Assembly (NCBI GenBank): GCA_033063855.1
Contig: CP093829.1
Location: 2,490,243-2,554,242 of the forward strand
Length of the DNA stretch: 64,000 bases
DNA from: Smittia aterrima
Lineage: Eukaryota > Arthropoda > Insecta > Diptera > Chironomidae
Reading direction: 5' to 3'
Shown one piece after another: positions 12,500 through 24,061 of the stretch. Numbering within the stretch: position 1 is the stretch's first letter; each line of letters opens with the position of its first letter. The notes under the pieces were generated by a model that was not told the DNA's origin, made no database searches, and worked only from the letters and a program-made list of their open reading frames with translations. A program made the position numbers and the translations under genes.

Positions 12500-13245
12500 C
12501 TCACTCTAATGACGCCTGATAACGAACTGACTTGCGTTTTCATAATTATTTTATTGCCGCTACAATGTTGATGTGATCTGAATTCATGTGCAGCACATTT
12601 AAAATTTAATAAAATGTCGAGCAATCTGGAATTGAGAGTGAGAAATGACTACTCATGTCAAAGGTTAAGTTTTCTGAAATAATTTTTTTACGCGAAAAGT
12701 GAAAATTTTCTTCAAAGGTTTCAATTTATTAAAAACGATTTTAGAGTTAACTCAATATTTTAAACTAATCTCTATTTTTTGTATCAAGAGTCTGAAATAA
12801 TTTAATCCAGTTTAAAAATAATCCGTGAGATCAGAGTTAGCTCAAATTGATTCTTAATGAAAATGCTTTTCAAATAAAAATTTCTCGTGATTGCCAGAGA
12901 AATCCAATTCTGATAAATTTAATAATAAAATTTGAAATTTGTTCAAACATCTTTCAACATTCCTCATTTTATGCGAGTTCTGAGTTTGTAAAACCATCAA
13001 AAAATATTTTTTACCTGAAATCTTCTTTTGTTTGAGTTAGACCTTTGTTAAATAATTTTATTACAGAGCTTTTGTTTAAAGCACCTGCTGAGAAACAAAT
13101 TGCGAGACGCCGTTTAAGATTGAATGAATTTTATTTTCTTCTTTAAAAAGTTAATAAAAATTTTCGAATTAATAATTGATTCAGATTTTTATGAAATGTT
13201 GGAGTAAAGTTTAGAAAATGAAAACAAATAAAAGTTCCCGATGAA
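12500..13245. other. Non-coding interval before the ACSBG cluster
   Basis: The interval is AT-rich and has no coding exon. It should contain the LRR gene promoter on one side and the 3' UTR of ACSBG copy A on the other. A minus-strand AATAAA lies near 13130. Confidence 0.6.
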
Positions 13246-15314
13246 TTAATTGTAAAATTTTTCGATGATCTCTCGATATTTTTCCACAACGACATTTCTC
13301 TTGATCTTCAGAGTAGGACCAAGTTCTCCAGTTGGAATGCTGAAGTCACAGGGCAAAATGGCAAACTTTTGAATTTTTTGAGCATTGGACACGGAACTTT
13401 GATTTGCTCGATTGACTGCTTCTTGCAAAGATTGAAGAACTTTCGGGTCAGGTCCGGCTGCGAGGATTTCACTGAGCTTTGTGTATTTTAAGTCCATTCC
13501 TTCAAGCCAATGGAGAGTTTCTCCTGCCAAGTCATCAATTGGCGCAGTGTCGTGATTAACTTCAGTCTTCAAGGTCAAAAGAACTGTCAAGTACTTTCTT
13601 TTGTCTCCGATGAGGAATGCATTTGCAATGGCGGCGCATTCAGCTTTCAAGAGACTCTCGATTGGAACTGGTGCAATGTTCTCTCCTCCAGCAGTGATTA
13701 GCAGTTCTTTAATTCGTCCTGTTATGAAAACGCAATCATCGTTGTCCATGTAAGCGACATCTCCAGTGTGAAGCCATCCATCTTCATCCAGTGCTTCCAA
13801 AGTCTTTTCAACCTCATTCAAATATCCCATGAAGATGTGGCGACCTTTCGCGCAAAGTTCTCCGTGACCTCTCTCGTCAGGATTGATAATTTTCGACTTT
13901 GCTCCGGCCAAGGCTCTACCAGCAGTGTCAAAGCTTTTGATGTTAGTCGGGCAAACACAATGTGGACCGGAAGTTTCTGACATTCCGAAAGCATCGCGAA
14001 TTTTGATGTTGAGACTCATGAAATATTTCTTTGTGTCCGCTCTCATCGGAGCAGCTCCACTTGCAAAATTACGGCAGTTTTCAAAACCGAGGGCTCGTTT
14101 CACTTTACTGATAACCAATTTTTCTGCGAGTTTAAATTGGAGTGACTCCGCTTGATAACCTGTCATCAAATTGACGTTGTGTTGGAGAGTAACTCGCTTC
14201 GCCCAAGAACCAATTAGACTCTTCAAGGCGCCAGATTGAGCTGCAATTGTTGCCATCTTCTCTTGAATCTTCTCATAGACTCTCGGAACTCCAAAGAAGA
14301 ATGTTGGCTTTACTGACAAAAGCGTTTTTACGAGTGATCCTCTCATCGCGTCCTTGTCGGCGAAGTAAACTGTTGCGCCAAGGGACAAGGTCAAGAATAT
14401 TTCTGCGATTTGTGCGGCGACGTGTGAGAGAGGCAAGTACGAAACAAACTTCTCATTTCCTTTTTGGAAATCAAAATCAAAATGTACTGCTTGAGCAGCA
14501 AAGTTTATATTATCATGTGATAGCATAACTCCCTGGAAAAAAAGCGCACGTTTCAATTATATTCAATCAAACAAATCATTAATAACTGACCTTGCTCTTG
14601 CCAACTGTTCCTGAAGTGTAGATAAGACAGCAACACTCATTCGGAACAATCTCAGCTTCGCGTTTCTTGTACTCATCTTCAACATTATCAGTGTCCATTG
14701 CTTCAAGTTCACTCCAACGCCAGTAGCCGTCGCTTTGTTTCAAGTTTGGCGAAAATGGAGCCAACGTTTGAACAATTGCTTTTAAATGTGGTAACTTGTC
14801 TCGGATCTCCAGGATTTTCGCCAGTTGTTTGTCGTCATCAACAACTACGATGCTTGATTTAGACGTTTCAAGAATATGAAGACAAGAGTCTGCAGAGTTC
14901 GTCGTGTATATTCCAGCGATCATTCCTCTGAAACAGAAAAGATAAACAAATTATTGAAAAATATTTGAGCTAATTGTCTTACCCAGCGTGGATCGCTGCG
15001 AGTTCAGAAACGAACCACTCGACGCTGTTGAATGCGAGAATAGCGACAGATCCATGACGCTCGAGGCCTAACTTGATGAAAACTTTTGCCATTTTCTCAA
15101 CGCGTGCGAGATATTCTTTGTAACTGATTCCATTCCATTTCTCCGAAGATGCCTCCTTGTACATCAGAGCCGTGTGATTTCCGTAATTTTCCACACTTCG
15201 CTTCATCAATGCGGGGATAGAGAGAACATCCACTCGATCATCCTTCTCGCGTTCGATTTTCGAAAGTGCAGTTGGATCTGTCACGCAGTATCCACTTGAA
15301 ACAGGTTTATTCAT
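13246..15314 (-). CDS. ACSBG (bubblegum-type) long-chain acyl-CoA synthetase, copy A
   Basis: This enzyme activates long and very-long-chain fatty acids to acyl-CoA using ATP. Exons 14983-15314, 14591-14927 and 13246-14532 join in phase to 651 residues, the usual length for the bubblegum family. The start ATG follows an acceptor (CAG at 15318-15320), so a non-coding first exon lies upstream. The AMP-binding P-loop (CLIYTSGTVGKSKG) is split by intron 2 exactly between its last Lys and Gly. The A5 motif (FGMSETSGPH), DEDGWLHTGDVAYMD, GRIKELLITAGGENIAP and the C-terminal Lys region (TGELGPTLKIKRNVVVEKY) are all present, so the enzyme should be active. Exon 2 encodes exactly the same protein as exon 2 of copy B. 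The cluster is head-to-tail, all on the minus strand. Substrate preference cannot be read from sequence. Confidence 0.93.
14580..15104 (-). repeat. Near-identical exon 2 / intron 1 / exon 1-end block, copy A
   Basis: This block aligns almost base for base with 17781-18305 (copy B) and 20335-20873 (copy C). It covers the last bases of intron 2, all of exon 2, the 55-bp intron 1 and the end of exon 1. By my hand count A and B differ at about 14 sites in the 337-bp exon, all synonymous, and at about 3 sites in intron 1. The rest of intron 2 does not align. Confidence 0.85.
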
Positions 15315-16433
15315 CGTCTGAAATAATAACGATTACAATGTTTCATATTTCCTTTCGTGATTAAAGCTAATGACTTAATCGAAAGTTCGTCTGACCCGGT
15401 CAAACAAATCGAAAAGATTTGATACGAAGAAATGCTCGTCAATTTACTACAAGCTAATGTCTAGCGATAATGCTCTGAGAAGAAATTTGTTCAGTCGAGA
15501 TTGAGCCTCTTCGGCTGATAAGCTTAGATGACGTTGGCAGAGTCACCTCTAAAATATCAACGTGGACACAACGTCAATCGATTTCTTTGGCATTAACTTC
15601 AACATTATTCAGTTAATTGGATTAATAAAAACATTGCTCACCTTTTTGGTATTTAATAAAAACTTCTTTAGGGTCGTATCTGAACTTTATTTAAACAATT
15701 GAAAAAACACTGAAGAAAATTAGAAATAAAACTGAAAGTCCAGATACTGCAACCTGCTCCGCCTGTAGTCCAAACGAAACTGAAAATATTAAGTGATCGT
15801 TCAGTCGTTCTCAGAGAAATTTCTTTCTTCGATGCTAACTCAATTCGCTGTTTCTCTGATGGGATGTGTCTTGATACGGATGTGAACGAATCGCCTTGAG
15901 TGATAAGAAAATTTACTAAATTAGATTTTATTTAGACTATCTCGTGAAACTAAGTCGCTTTGAAGTTGCATGCGCCAATCAGTTGATCACAAATTGTTTA
16001 CTTTTTATAATAACTCAAAAAAATTGACAAAATTAAAATTTTTACTCTTCATTCTTTATTCGCCACTCCAGTCGTTGTCACAGCAAATATTTGAACACGC
16101 GGTTTCCAATTTTCAGTTCCTCGTTTTTTCTTTGAAAAAGAATGTTATTTGTGAACAAAGGTGAAGACGATTATTGATCCCAATTTGTCTCGATGCAAGG
16201 TATTACCTGTGAGAACTAATTGATTTTGAACTGGATGCGCTTCTGCCGTTTAATTGCTTGATCTGAAGCTTCTACAATGTTGAACATTTCTGTTTTTCAT
16301 TGACAAACTCTGTTTTATTATGAACTCACAAAATATTTTGGTGTTTTCCTTTTAAACATATTTATTATTTTTCTTAGTCCAACAAAACATTTAAATTGTT
16401 TAATCAAAAAAAAATCAGAATGGAAAAAAAAAA
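15315..16433. other. Non-coding spacer between ACSBG copies B and A
   Basis: This spacer should hold the promoter and the non-coding first exon of copy A. GATA-type sites (TGATAAG near 15517 and 15899) are visible, but they are too common to interpret. No coding exon is supported. Confidence 0.5.
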
Positions 16434-18518
16434 TTATTTGTAGAAGTTCTCGATGATCTCGCCATATTTCTCAATCACGACATTTCGCTTCAACTTCAAA
16501 GTTGGTCCGAGTTCTCCAGTTGGGATGCTGAAGTCGCAGGACAAAACTGTAAACTTTTGAATCTTTTGAGCGTTAGAGACAGCGACTTTGTTGTATCGAT
16601 TAATCGCTTCTTGCAAAGATTGACAAACTTTCGGGTCAGGTCCGGCAGCGAGGATTTCACTGAGTTTTGTGTACTTCAAGTCCATTCCTTCAAGCCAATT
16701 GAGAGTCTCTGGTGCCAAGTCATCAATAGGAGAGCCATCACTTCCCATCAACGTTTTCAAAGTTAAAAGGATTGTCAAGAACTTTCTTTTGTCTCCGATG
16801 AGAAATGCATTTGAAATAGCGTCACATTCAGCCTTTAAGATATTCTCGATTGGAATTGGTGCAATGTTCTCCCCTCCAGCTGTGATGATCAATTCTTTGA
16901 TTCGTCCTGTTATGAAAATAAAACCTTCTTTGTCGACATAGCCAACATCTCCAGTATGAACCCAACCCTCGTCGTCAATCGCTTCCAAAGTCTTTTCAAC
17001 TTCATTCAAATATCCCATAAAAACGTGACGACCTTTCACGCATAGCTCTCCATGACCCTTCTCGTTGGGATTGATAACTTTCGTGAACGCACCAATCATG
17101 GCTCTTCCAACAGTATCAAGACTTTTGAAGTTCTCAGGACTAACACAATGTGCACCACTAGCTTCTGACAATCCATAAAGCTCTCGAGTTACTATATCGA
17201 AACTCATCAAATATTTCTTCGTTTCAATATTCAATGGAGCCGCGCCAGTGAAGAAGAATCGACAATTTTCAAATCCGAGAGCTCTTTTCACTTCGTTATT
17301 GATCAACTTTTCTGCGAGTTTGAAAAGGATTGATTCTGGTTGATAACTTGTCATACAGTTGAGATTGTGTTGTAAAGTTACTCGCTTTGCCCAAGATTTT
17401 ATGAGACTTCTTAATATTCCAAAGTGATCATCTATCGACAAAACTTTCTCATGAAACTTCTCGTAAATTCTCGGAACTCCAAAGAAGATTGTTGGCTTCG
17501 CCTGAAAAATCGTTTTCAGTAAAGTTCCTTTCATCGCATTCTTATCGGCGAAGTAAACTGTTGCTCCGATTATCAAGGGACAAAAAACTTCGAGTATTTG
17601 GCCAGCGACGTGCGAGAGTGGCATGTAAGAAACAAACTTCTCCATCCCTTTGTAAAGATCGCCGGAGTTTGTGAAACCAGAGCTGTCAAATATTAAATTA
17701 TCATGAGTTAACATGACGCCCTAAAAGTACAAAACGAAGAGAAACGGTTCATTACATTTCTTACATTCATAATAAGTCGTTAATAACTGACCTTGCTTTT
17801 GCCAACTGTTCCTGAAGTGTAGATAAGACAGCAACACTCATTCGGAACAATCTCAGCTTCGCGTTTCTTGTATTCATCTTCAACATTATCAGTGTCCATT
17901 GCTTCAAGTTCACTCCAGCGCCAGTAGCCGTCGCTTTGTTTCAAGTTTGGCGAAAATGGAGCCAACGTTTGAACAATTGCTTTTAAATGAGGTAACTTGT
18001 CCCGGATCTCAAGGATCTTGGCTAGTTGCTTGTCATCATCAACAACTACGATGCTTGATTTGGAAGTTTCAAGAATATGAAGACAAGAATCTGCAGAGTT
18101 CGTCGTGTATATTCCAGCGATCATTCCTCTGAAACAGAAAAGATAAATAAATTATTGAAATATATTTGAGCTAATTCTCTTACCCAGCGTGGATCGCTGC
18201 GAGTTCAGAAACGAACCACTCAACGCTGTTGAAGCCAAGGACAGCGACAGATCCATGACGCTCGAGGCCTAACTTGATGAAAACTTTTGCCATTTTATCA
18301 ACGCGATCGCGATATTCCTTGAAACTGATTCCAGTCCATTTCTCCGAATTTTCCTCTTGATACATCAAAGCTGGATGACTGGCATAAGTTTCCGCAGTTC
18401 TTTTCATGATTGCTGGAATTGTCGTTATCTCCGTTCGATCATTTTTCTCTCGTACAATCTCTGACAGAGCAGTTGGATCCGTCAAACAAAATTTATGTTG
18501 AACTTTCAATTCCGCCAT
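16434..18518 (-). CDS. ACSBG (bubblegum-type) long-chain acyl-CoA synthetase, copy B
   Basis: Exons 18184-18518, 17792-18128 and 16434-17720 join in phase to 652 residues. The ATG sits directly after a splice acceptor (TTTTCAG), so the 5' UTR is on an upstream exon. The P-loop is CLIYTSGTVGKSKG with intron 2 inside it. GWVHTGDVGYVD, GRIKELIITAGGEN and the C-terminal TLKLKRNVV are kept. The A5 motif reads YGLSEASGAH rather than the FGMSET or YGMSET form of its neighbours, keeping the Glu but replacing Thr by Ala. The middle of exon 3 is the most divergent among A-C (DDHFGILRSLIKSW). The exon 1 end shares wording with copy D (VAVLGFNSVEWF). It probably has the same reaction with a shifted substrate range, but that is inference. 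Confidence 0.92.
17781..18305 (-). repeat. Near-identical exon 2 / intron 1 / exon 1-end block, copy B
   Basis: This is the partner of the blocks in copies A and C. The intron inside it is nearly as conserved as the exon, which points to recent copying rather than protein-level selection alone. Similarity stops within intron 2, after a shared 11-bp end (TAATAACTGAC). Confidence 0.85.
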
Positions 18519-19000
18519 CTGAAAAGATTTGAATCTCAGTTTTATTTCTTCGAATATTTCACAGTTTACAATTTTTTATTAAAAAAAATTCTGTCACAAA
18601 CAAAAATATTTTGTCTTTCTCCTTTTGTAGTAAAATTGTTAATTAATTTATTTTTACTTTTTCTTGAAGTTATGGTTTTGAATTTATATTTTATTTTGCT
18701 CGGCCAATTTCAGGAAGAACGTGTTATATTTTCAAACTGAAGAACAAGACTGAGAACTTTCCAGTAAAAAGATTATCTTGAAGAGTATTGACTCGAAAGA
18801 AAAATGATTGATAAATCACTCACAAATATATTTCGACAAGATAGAAGATTGGACATTGGCCCGAAGTAAATAAATCTGAAATTCATCGAATCATTGTGAT
18901 TGCGCTTCTCGCTTGTTTTCCCTTTGAATATTTTATTTCACATTTTAATTACAACAAAAAAAAATTGATAAGAATTGAGTCACAATTGATGACTTACAAA
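18519..19000. other. Non-coding spacer between ACSBG copies C and B
   Basis: The spacer is about 480 bp of AT-rich DNA. It should contain copy B's promoter and 5' exon and the 3' UTR of copy C. Nothing else is recognisable. Confidence 0.5.
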
Positions 19001-21086
19001 TTATTTGTAAAACTTCTCGATGACTTTCTTGTTTTTCTCAATCACAACATTTCGCTTCAACTTCAAAGTTGGTCCGAGTTCTCCAGTTGGAATGCTAAAG
19101 TCGCATGGCAAAATTGTAAACTTTTGAATCTTTTGAGCGTTAGAGACAGCGACTTTGTTGTACCGATTAATCGCTTCTTGTAAAGATTGACAAACTTTTG
19201 GGTCAGGTCCGGCATCGAGGATTTCACTGAGCTTTGTGTACTTCAAGTCCATTCCTTCAAGCCAAGTGAGAGTCTCTTGTGCCAAATCATCAATTGGCGC
19301 TCCATCACTTCCCATCAATGTTTTCAAAGTTAAAAGGATTGTCAAGAACTTCCTTCGATCGCCGATGAGGAATGCATTTGAAATAGCGTCACATTCAGCC
19401 TTTAAGATATTCTCGATTGGAACTGGTGCAATGTTCTCACCACCAGCAGTGATGATCAGTTCCTTGATTCGTCCTGTGAGATAAACGTAACCTTCATTGT
19501 CGATGTAACCAATATCTCCAGTGTGGAGCCAACCATCATCATCAATTGCTTCCAAAGTTTTCTCTTCGTCTTGTAAATATCCCATAAAGATGTGACGACC
19601 TTTGACACAAAGTTCTCCATGACCTTTCTCGTCAGGATTGATAATTTTAGATTTTACTACTGATAAGGTTTTACCAGCAGTTTCAAAGTTTTTGAAGGTC
19701 TCAGGGCAAATGCAATGTGGACCGGAAGTTTCCGACATTCCAAAGACTTCGCGAAGTTTAATGTTGAGACTCATGAAATACTTCTTTGTATCAACACTTA
19801 TCGGAGCAGCTCCGCATGCAAAGACTCGACAATTTTCCAATCCGAGGGCTCGTTTCACTTTGCTGATGACCAATTTCTCTGCAAGTTTGAATTGGAGTGA
19901 TTCTGATTGATAGTTCGTCATGCAGTTGAGATTGTGTTGGAGAGTTACTCGCTTCGCCCAAGAACCAATTAGACTCTTCAAGCCGCCAGATTGAGCTGCA
20001 GCTGACGCCATCTTCTCTTGGAATTTCTCCCATACTCGCGGAACTCCAAAGAAAAATGTTGGCTTTGCAGCCAAAAGCGTTTTTACGAGTGATCCTCTCA
20101 TCGCGTCCTTGTCGGCGAAATAAACTGTGGACATTATTGTTATCGGAGTAAATACATCGACGAGTTGAGCTGCGATATGAGAGAGAGGCAGATACGAAAC
20201 AAACTTCTCTCTAAGTTTATGAAGACCTAAGTCGTTCGCAATTGAGTAAGTACCAAATATTATATTATCATGAGTCAACATAACTCCCTAAAATAAAGTC
20301 AACAAATATTGAAACTATTGTGACAACAAATAAATAATAACTGACCTTGCTTTTGCCAACTGTTCCTGAAGTGTAGATAAGACAGCAACACTCATTCGGA
20401 ACAATCTCAGCTTCGCGTTTCTTGTATTCATCTTCAACATTATCAGTGTCCATTGCTTCAAGTTCACTCCAACGCCAGTAGCCGTCACTTTGTTTCAAGT
20501 TTTGCGAAAATGGAGCCAACGTTTGAACAATTGCTTTTAAATGAGGTAATTTCTCTCGGATCTCAAGGATCTTGGCCAGCTGCTTGTCATCATCAACGAC
20601 TACGATGTTTGCTTTGGAAGTTTCAAGAATATGAAGACAAGAATCTGCAGAGTTCGTCGTGTATATTCCAGCGATCATTCCTCTGAAACAGAAAAGATAA
20701 ACAAATTAGAAATATTTTTCTATTGAAATATTTTTGAGCGAATTGTCTTACCCTGCGTGGATCGCTGCGAGTTCAGAAACGAACCATTCGACGCTGTTTG
20801 TGGCGAGAACAGCGACAGATCCATGACGCTCGAGACCAAGTTTAATAAAAACTTTTGCCACTTTCTCAACGCGTTCAATATATTCCTTGAAGCTGATTCC
20901 AATCCATTTCTCAGAAACTTCGTTCTTGTACACCAAACACGTGTGATTTTCATGTTTCGTGGCATTTCGCTTCATCATTGCTGGGATTGTGATTATCTCC
21001 ACTTGGTCATTCTTCTCGCGTTCGATCGTTGTCACTTCAGTTGGATCCGTAAAACGAAATTTTCTCGAAATTTGATTTTTCTTCAT
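19001..21086 (-). CDS. ACSBG (bubblegum-type) long-chain acyl-CoA synthetase, copy C (mosaic)
   Basis: Exons 20752-21086, 20346-20682 and 19001-20287 join in phase to 652 residues. The ATG at 21086 immediately follows a TTTGCAG acceptor. The P-loop, FGMSETSGPH, GWLHTGDIGYID, GRIKELIITAGGEN and TLKLKRNVV are intact. Exon 3 is a patchwork. Its first part (FFFGVPRVWEKFQEKM, GGLKSLIGSWAKRVTLQHN, SLQFKLAEKLVISKVKRALG) follows copy A. Its last third (LTILLTLKTLMGSDGAPIDD, VCQSLQEAINRYNKVAVSN) follows copy B. The extreme C-terminus differs from both (EKNKKVIEKFYK). Exon 2 is nearly identical to A and B. This pattern is best explained by repeated gene conversion. Activity is expected. Confidence 0.92.
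20335..20873 (-). repeat. Near-identical exon 2 / intron 1 / exon 1-end block, copy C
   Basis: This is the third member of the block. It is slightly more diverged than A versus B: the protein differs at a few residues (for example SKAN for SKSS, SQNLK for SPNLK) and intron 1 carries a small insertion. The same TAATAACTGAC end in intron 2 is shared. Confidence 0.8.
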
Positions 21087-21923
21087 CTGCAAATGGAAAT
21101 ATTTCGTTACATCAAGTTCATTGCTCGATTAAGGAATCATTTTTGACTGCAGGCTATCACGATGACACTTGAATTTTTTTGGTGTCTGACAGCGATAAAG
21201 CGCAGACAAGAAATTTGTAGCATGCGTGAGATTGAGTGAACCTTTGACTTGAAGAGCCAGATTCTGAAAAGATTTTATTTTAAAAAAGAAAAATTTTACC
21301 TTTAAATATTTATTGACACAAATGTCTTTCAACGGAAATTTTTAAAACAACTGAAACACTTCTGATACTGCTCGATCGTCGCAAGATACTGGAAGATACA
21401 AACGATTTTATTTAATAAATTTTTCTCATTCACATGGATAAAAATTTATCAAGATATGACTACCATCAAGTAAAATCGAAAACCGATTGATCGATTACTA
21501 CAGAAAGATCTTTATTCGTTCTTATTGACTTCACTTTTATTTATTTTCTCTGTTTCATTGTCGCTGAGGTCGAGAAAAACAACTGTATAACAAATTGAAG
21601 GACACATTGGCCTACAAAATTCTCAGTCGTTCTCTGAAATAAAATAATAAGTTTCATCAATTGCTTAATCTTCCATTTTCCTTTATCAACAGGATTAATA
21701 TTTTTATTATTTTTCCTTAGTCGCAAGAACAAATATTTGATTTACTTAAAGAGTTACACTTAAGATAATTTCCCCAGTAAATGTCTAAGTCTTGTGTGTT
21801 TGTCCACTTTTGTTTGCGACTTAAATTGGTAATTTAAATTCTTTGTCCTTATGGCTAAGTCCTCGAGTTAGCTTCAGTTTGGAGAAAGTTTAGGAAAAAC
21901 ATTTGAGGGAACTGAAAAACGAA
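21087..21923. other. Non-coding spacer between ACSBG copies D and C
   Basis: This is about 840 bp with no supportable exon. It holds the presumed 5' UTR exon and promoter of copy C, and the 3' UTR of copy D. Confidence 0.5.
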
Positions 21924-24061
21924 TTACTTGTAAAACTTTTCGATAATATCGTTGTACTTTTCAACAACGACGTTGCGTTTCAACTTCATTGTTGGCCCAA
22001 GTTCTCCTGTTGGGATGCTGAAGTCGTGAGGCAAAATGGCAAACTTTTGAACTTTCTGAGCGTTGGAGACTGAATTTTTGTTGGCTCGATTGATCGCTTC
22101 TTGAATTGTTTGAACGACTTTCGGGTCAGGGCCAGCAGCGAGAACTTCACTGAGCTTTGTGTACTTCAATTCCAATTGTTCAAGCCATTTGATTGTTTCA
22201 GATGCCAATTCGTCTTTTGGCGATCCTTCGCTGTTCATTTCAGTCTTCAGAGTAACAAGCATTGTCAAGAATTTTCTTTTGTCGCCGATGAGGAATGCAT
22301 TTGAAATAGCACTGCATTCTCCTTTTACAAGATTTTCAATGGCAACTGGTGGAATGTTCTCGCCACCGGCTGTGATGATGAGCTCCTTGATTCGCCCTGT
22401 GATGAAAATGAAGCCATCATTGTCGATATAGCCAACATCTCCAGTGTGAAGCCATCCATCGTCGTCAACAGCTTCCTTAGTTTTCTCTTCGTCATGCAAA
22501 TATCCCATGAAGATGTGACGACCTTTGACACAAATTTCTCCGTGACCTTTCTCATCTGTGTTAATAATTTTCGTTTTGATGCCAGGCATGCTACGACCAG
22601 AAGTTTCAAAAGTTGGAGCCTCAAGTGTCGACAATGAGTGACCTCCTGTTGTTTCCGACATTCCGTAAACATCAAGAATCGGCATGTCCAAGCTTAAAAA
22701 GTATTTCTTCGTATCTACACTCATTGGGGCAGCTCCAGTGACCATGTACTTGGTTCTTACAAGACCAAGTGCTTGCTTAACTTTACTCAACACAATTTTG
22801 TTTGCAATTTTGTATTGAAGCGAGTTCGATGGATGACCGGCCATGCGATCTAAGTGATGTTGAAGTGCAACGTTCTTTGCCCATGATCCGACGACTCGTT
22901 TCAATGCGCCGGACTGTGAACCAACAGCCATCATTTTTTCTTGAATCTTTTCGAACACTCGAGGAACGCCCATGAATAATGTTGGCTGAGCCTCTACAAG
23001 TGTTTTGACAAGTGATCCTTTCAAAGCATCTCTGTCAGCGAAGTAAACAGCACCAGCAATTGTTAACGGTACAAAGATATCAACCATTTGACCAGCTACG
23101 TGCGACAGTGGAAGGTAAGAGACCAATACTTCTTTGCCCATCTGAAGATCACCCAAATGGACGGTGACTGAGTATGGATCCCATGTTAAGTTATCGTGTG
23201 AGAGCATAACTCCCTTGCTTTTGCCGACAGTTCCTGAGGTGTAGATAAGACAACAACATTCATTGGCGACGATGTCAGCAGCTCGCTTCTTATATTCCAG
23301 TTCAACATCATTAGTGTCCATTGCTTCAAGCTCACTCCAACGCCAGTAGCCATCAGCTTTCTTCACATATTGTGCGTAAGGAGCGAGAGTTTGAATTACA
23401 GCTTTCAGATGAGGCAATTTATCTTTTATCTCGTGAATTTTTTCCATTTGCTTGGCGTCATCAACGACGACAATGTTAGCTTTAGATGTCTCTAAGATGT
23501 GAAGGCATGAGTCGACTGAATTTGTTGTGTAAACGCCTGCGATAATTCCGCTAAAATATTAAGAAGAAAAACTCATTAGCGATAAGTTAGGAATCTTTAA
23601 AAAGTAATGGACGATTGGCAATTCTTCGTAATCAGACACAAGGCTTGGTGTCATCGTGTCGAGAGATGAGCGAAATAAAATTTGAATGAAAAATTGAAAA
23701 CGTACCCGGCATGAATCGCAGCAAGTTCTGACACGAACCACTCAACACTGTTGAAGCCAAGGACAGCGACAGATCCGTGACGTTCGAGACCTAACTTGAT
23801 GAAGACTTTGGCCATCTTCTCCACTCGATCACGATATTCTTTGTAATTAATTGGAACCCATTCCTTTGAGATTTCGTCCTTGTACACCAAAGCTGGATTG
23901 TTCGGATAGTTCTCAGCAGTTCGTTTCATCAATGCAGGGATTGTAATTGGCTCAACTGATGCTGTGCGATCATTAACATCACGGAGGATTCTCGTTGGCT
24001 TTGTTGGGTCTGTGATGCGAAACTCGGAAGTCTCCTTGATGCGATCTGAAGGCTTCATCAT
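21924..24061 (-). CDS. ACSBG (bubblegum-type) long-chain acyl-CoA synthetase, copy D
   Basis: There are two coding exons, 23706-24061 and 21924-23550, joining in phase to 660 residues. The second intron of copies A-C is absent and the P-loop (CLIYTSGTVGKSKG) is continuous with GVMLSHDN. Intron 1 is 155 bp. The start uses the first of two adjacent ATGs. YGMSETTGGH, DDGWLHTGDVGYIDNDG, GRIKELIITAGGENIPP and TMKLKRNVVVEKY are present. The N-terminus (MMKPSDRIKETSEFRITDPT) resembles copy E rather than A-C. By structure and sequence D and E form one subgroup. Function is inferred from the family to be activation of long-chain fatty acids. Confidence 0.93.

Noticed and set aside
13510..14528. Plus-strand ORFs of 60-93 codons across the ACSBG exons
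   Set aside because: They are antisense shadows of strongly coding minus-strand exons and recur at the same places in each paralogue.
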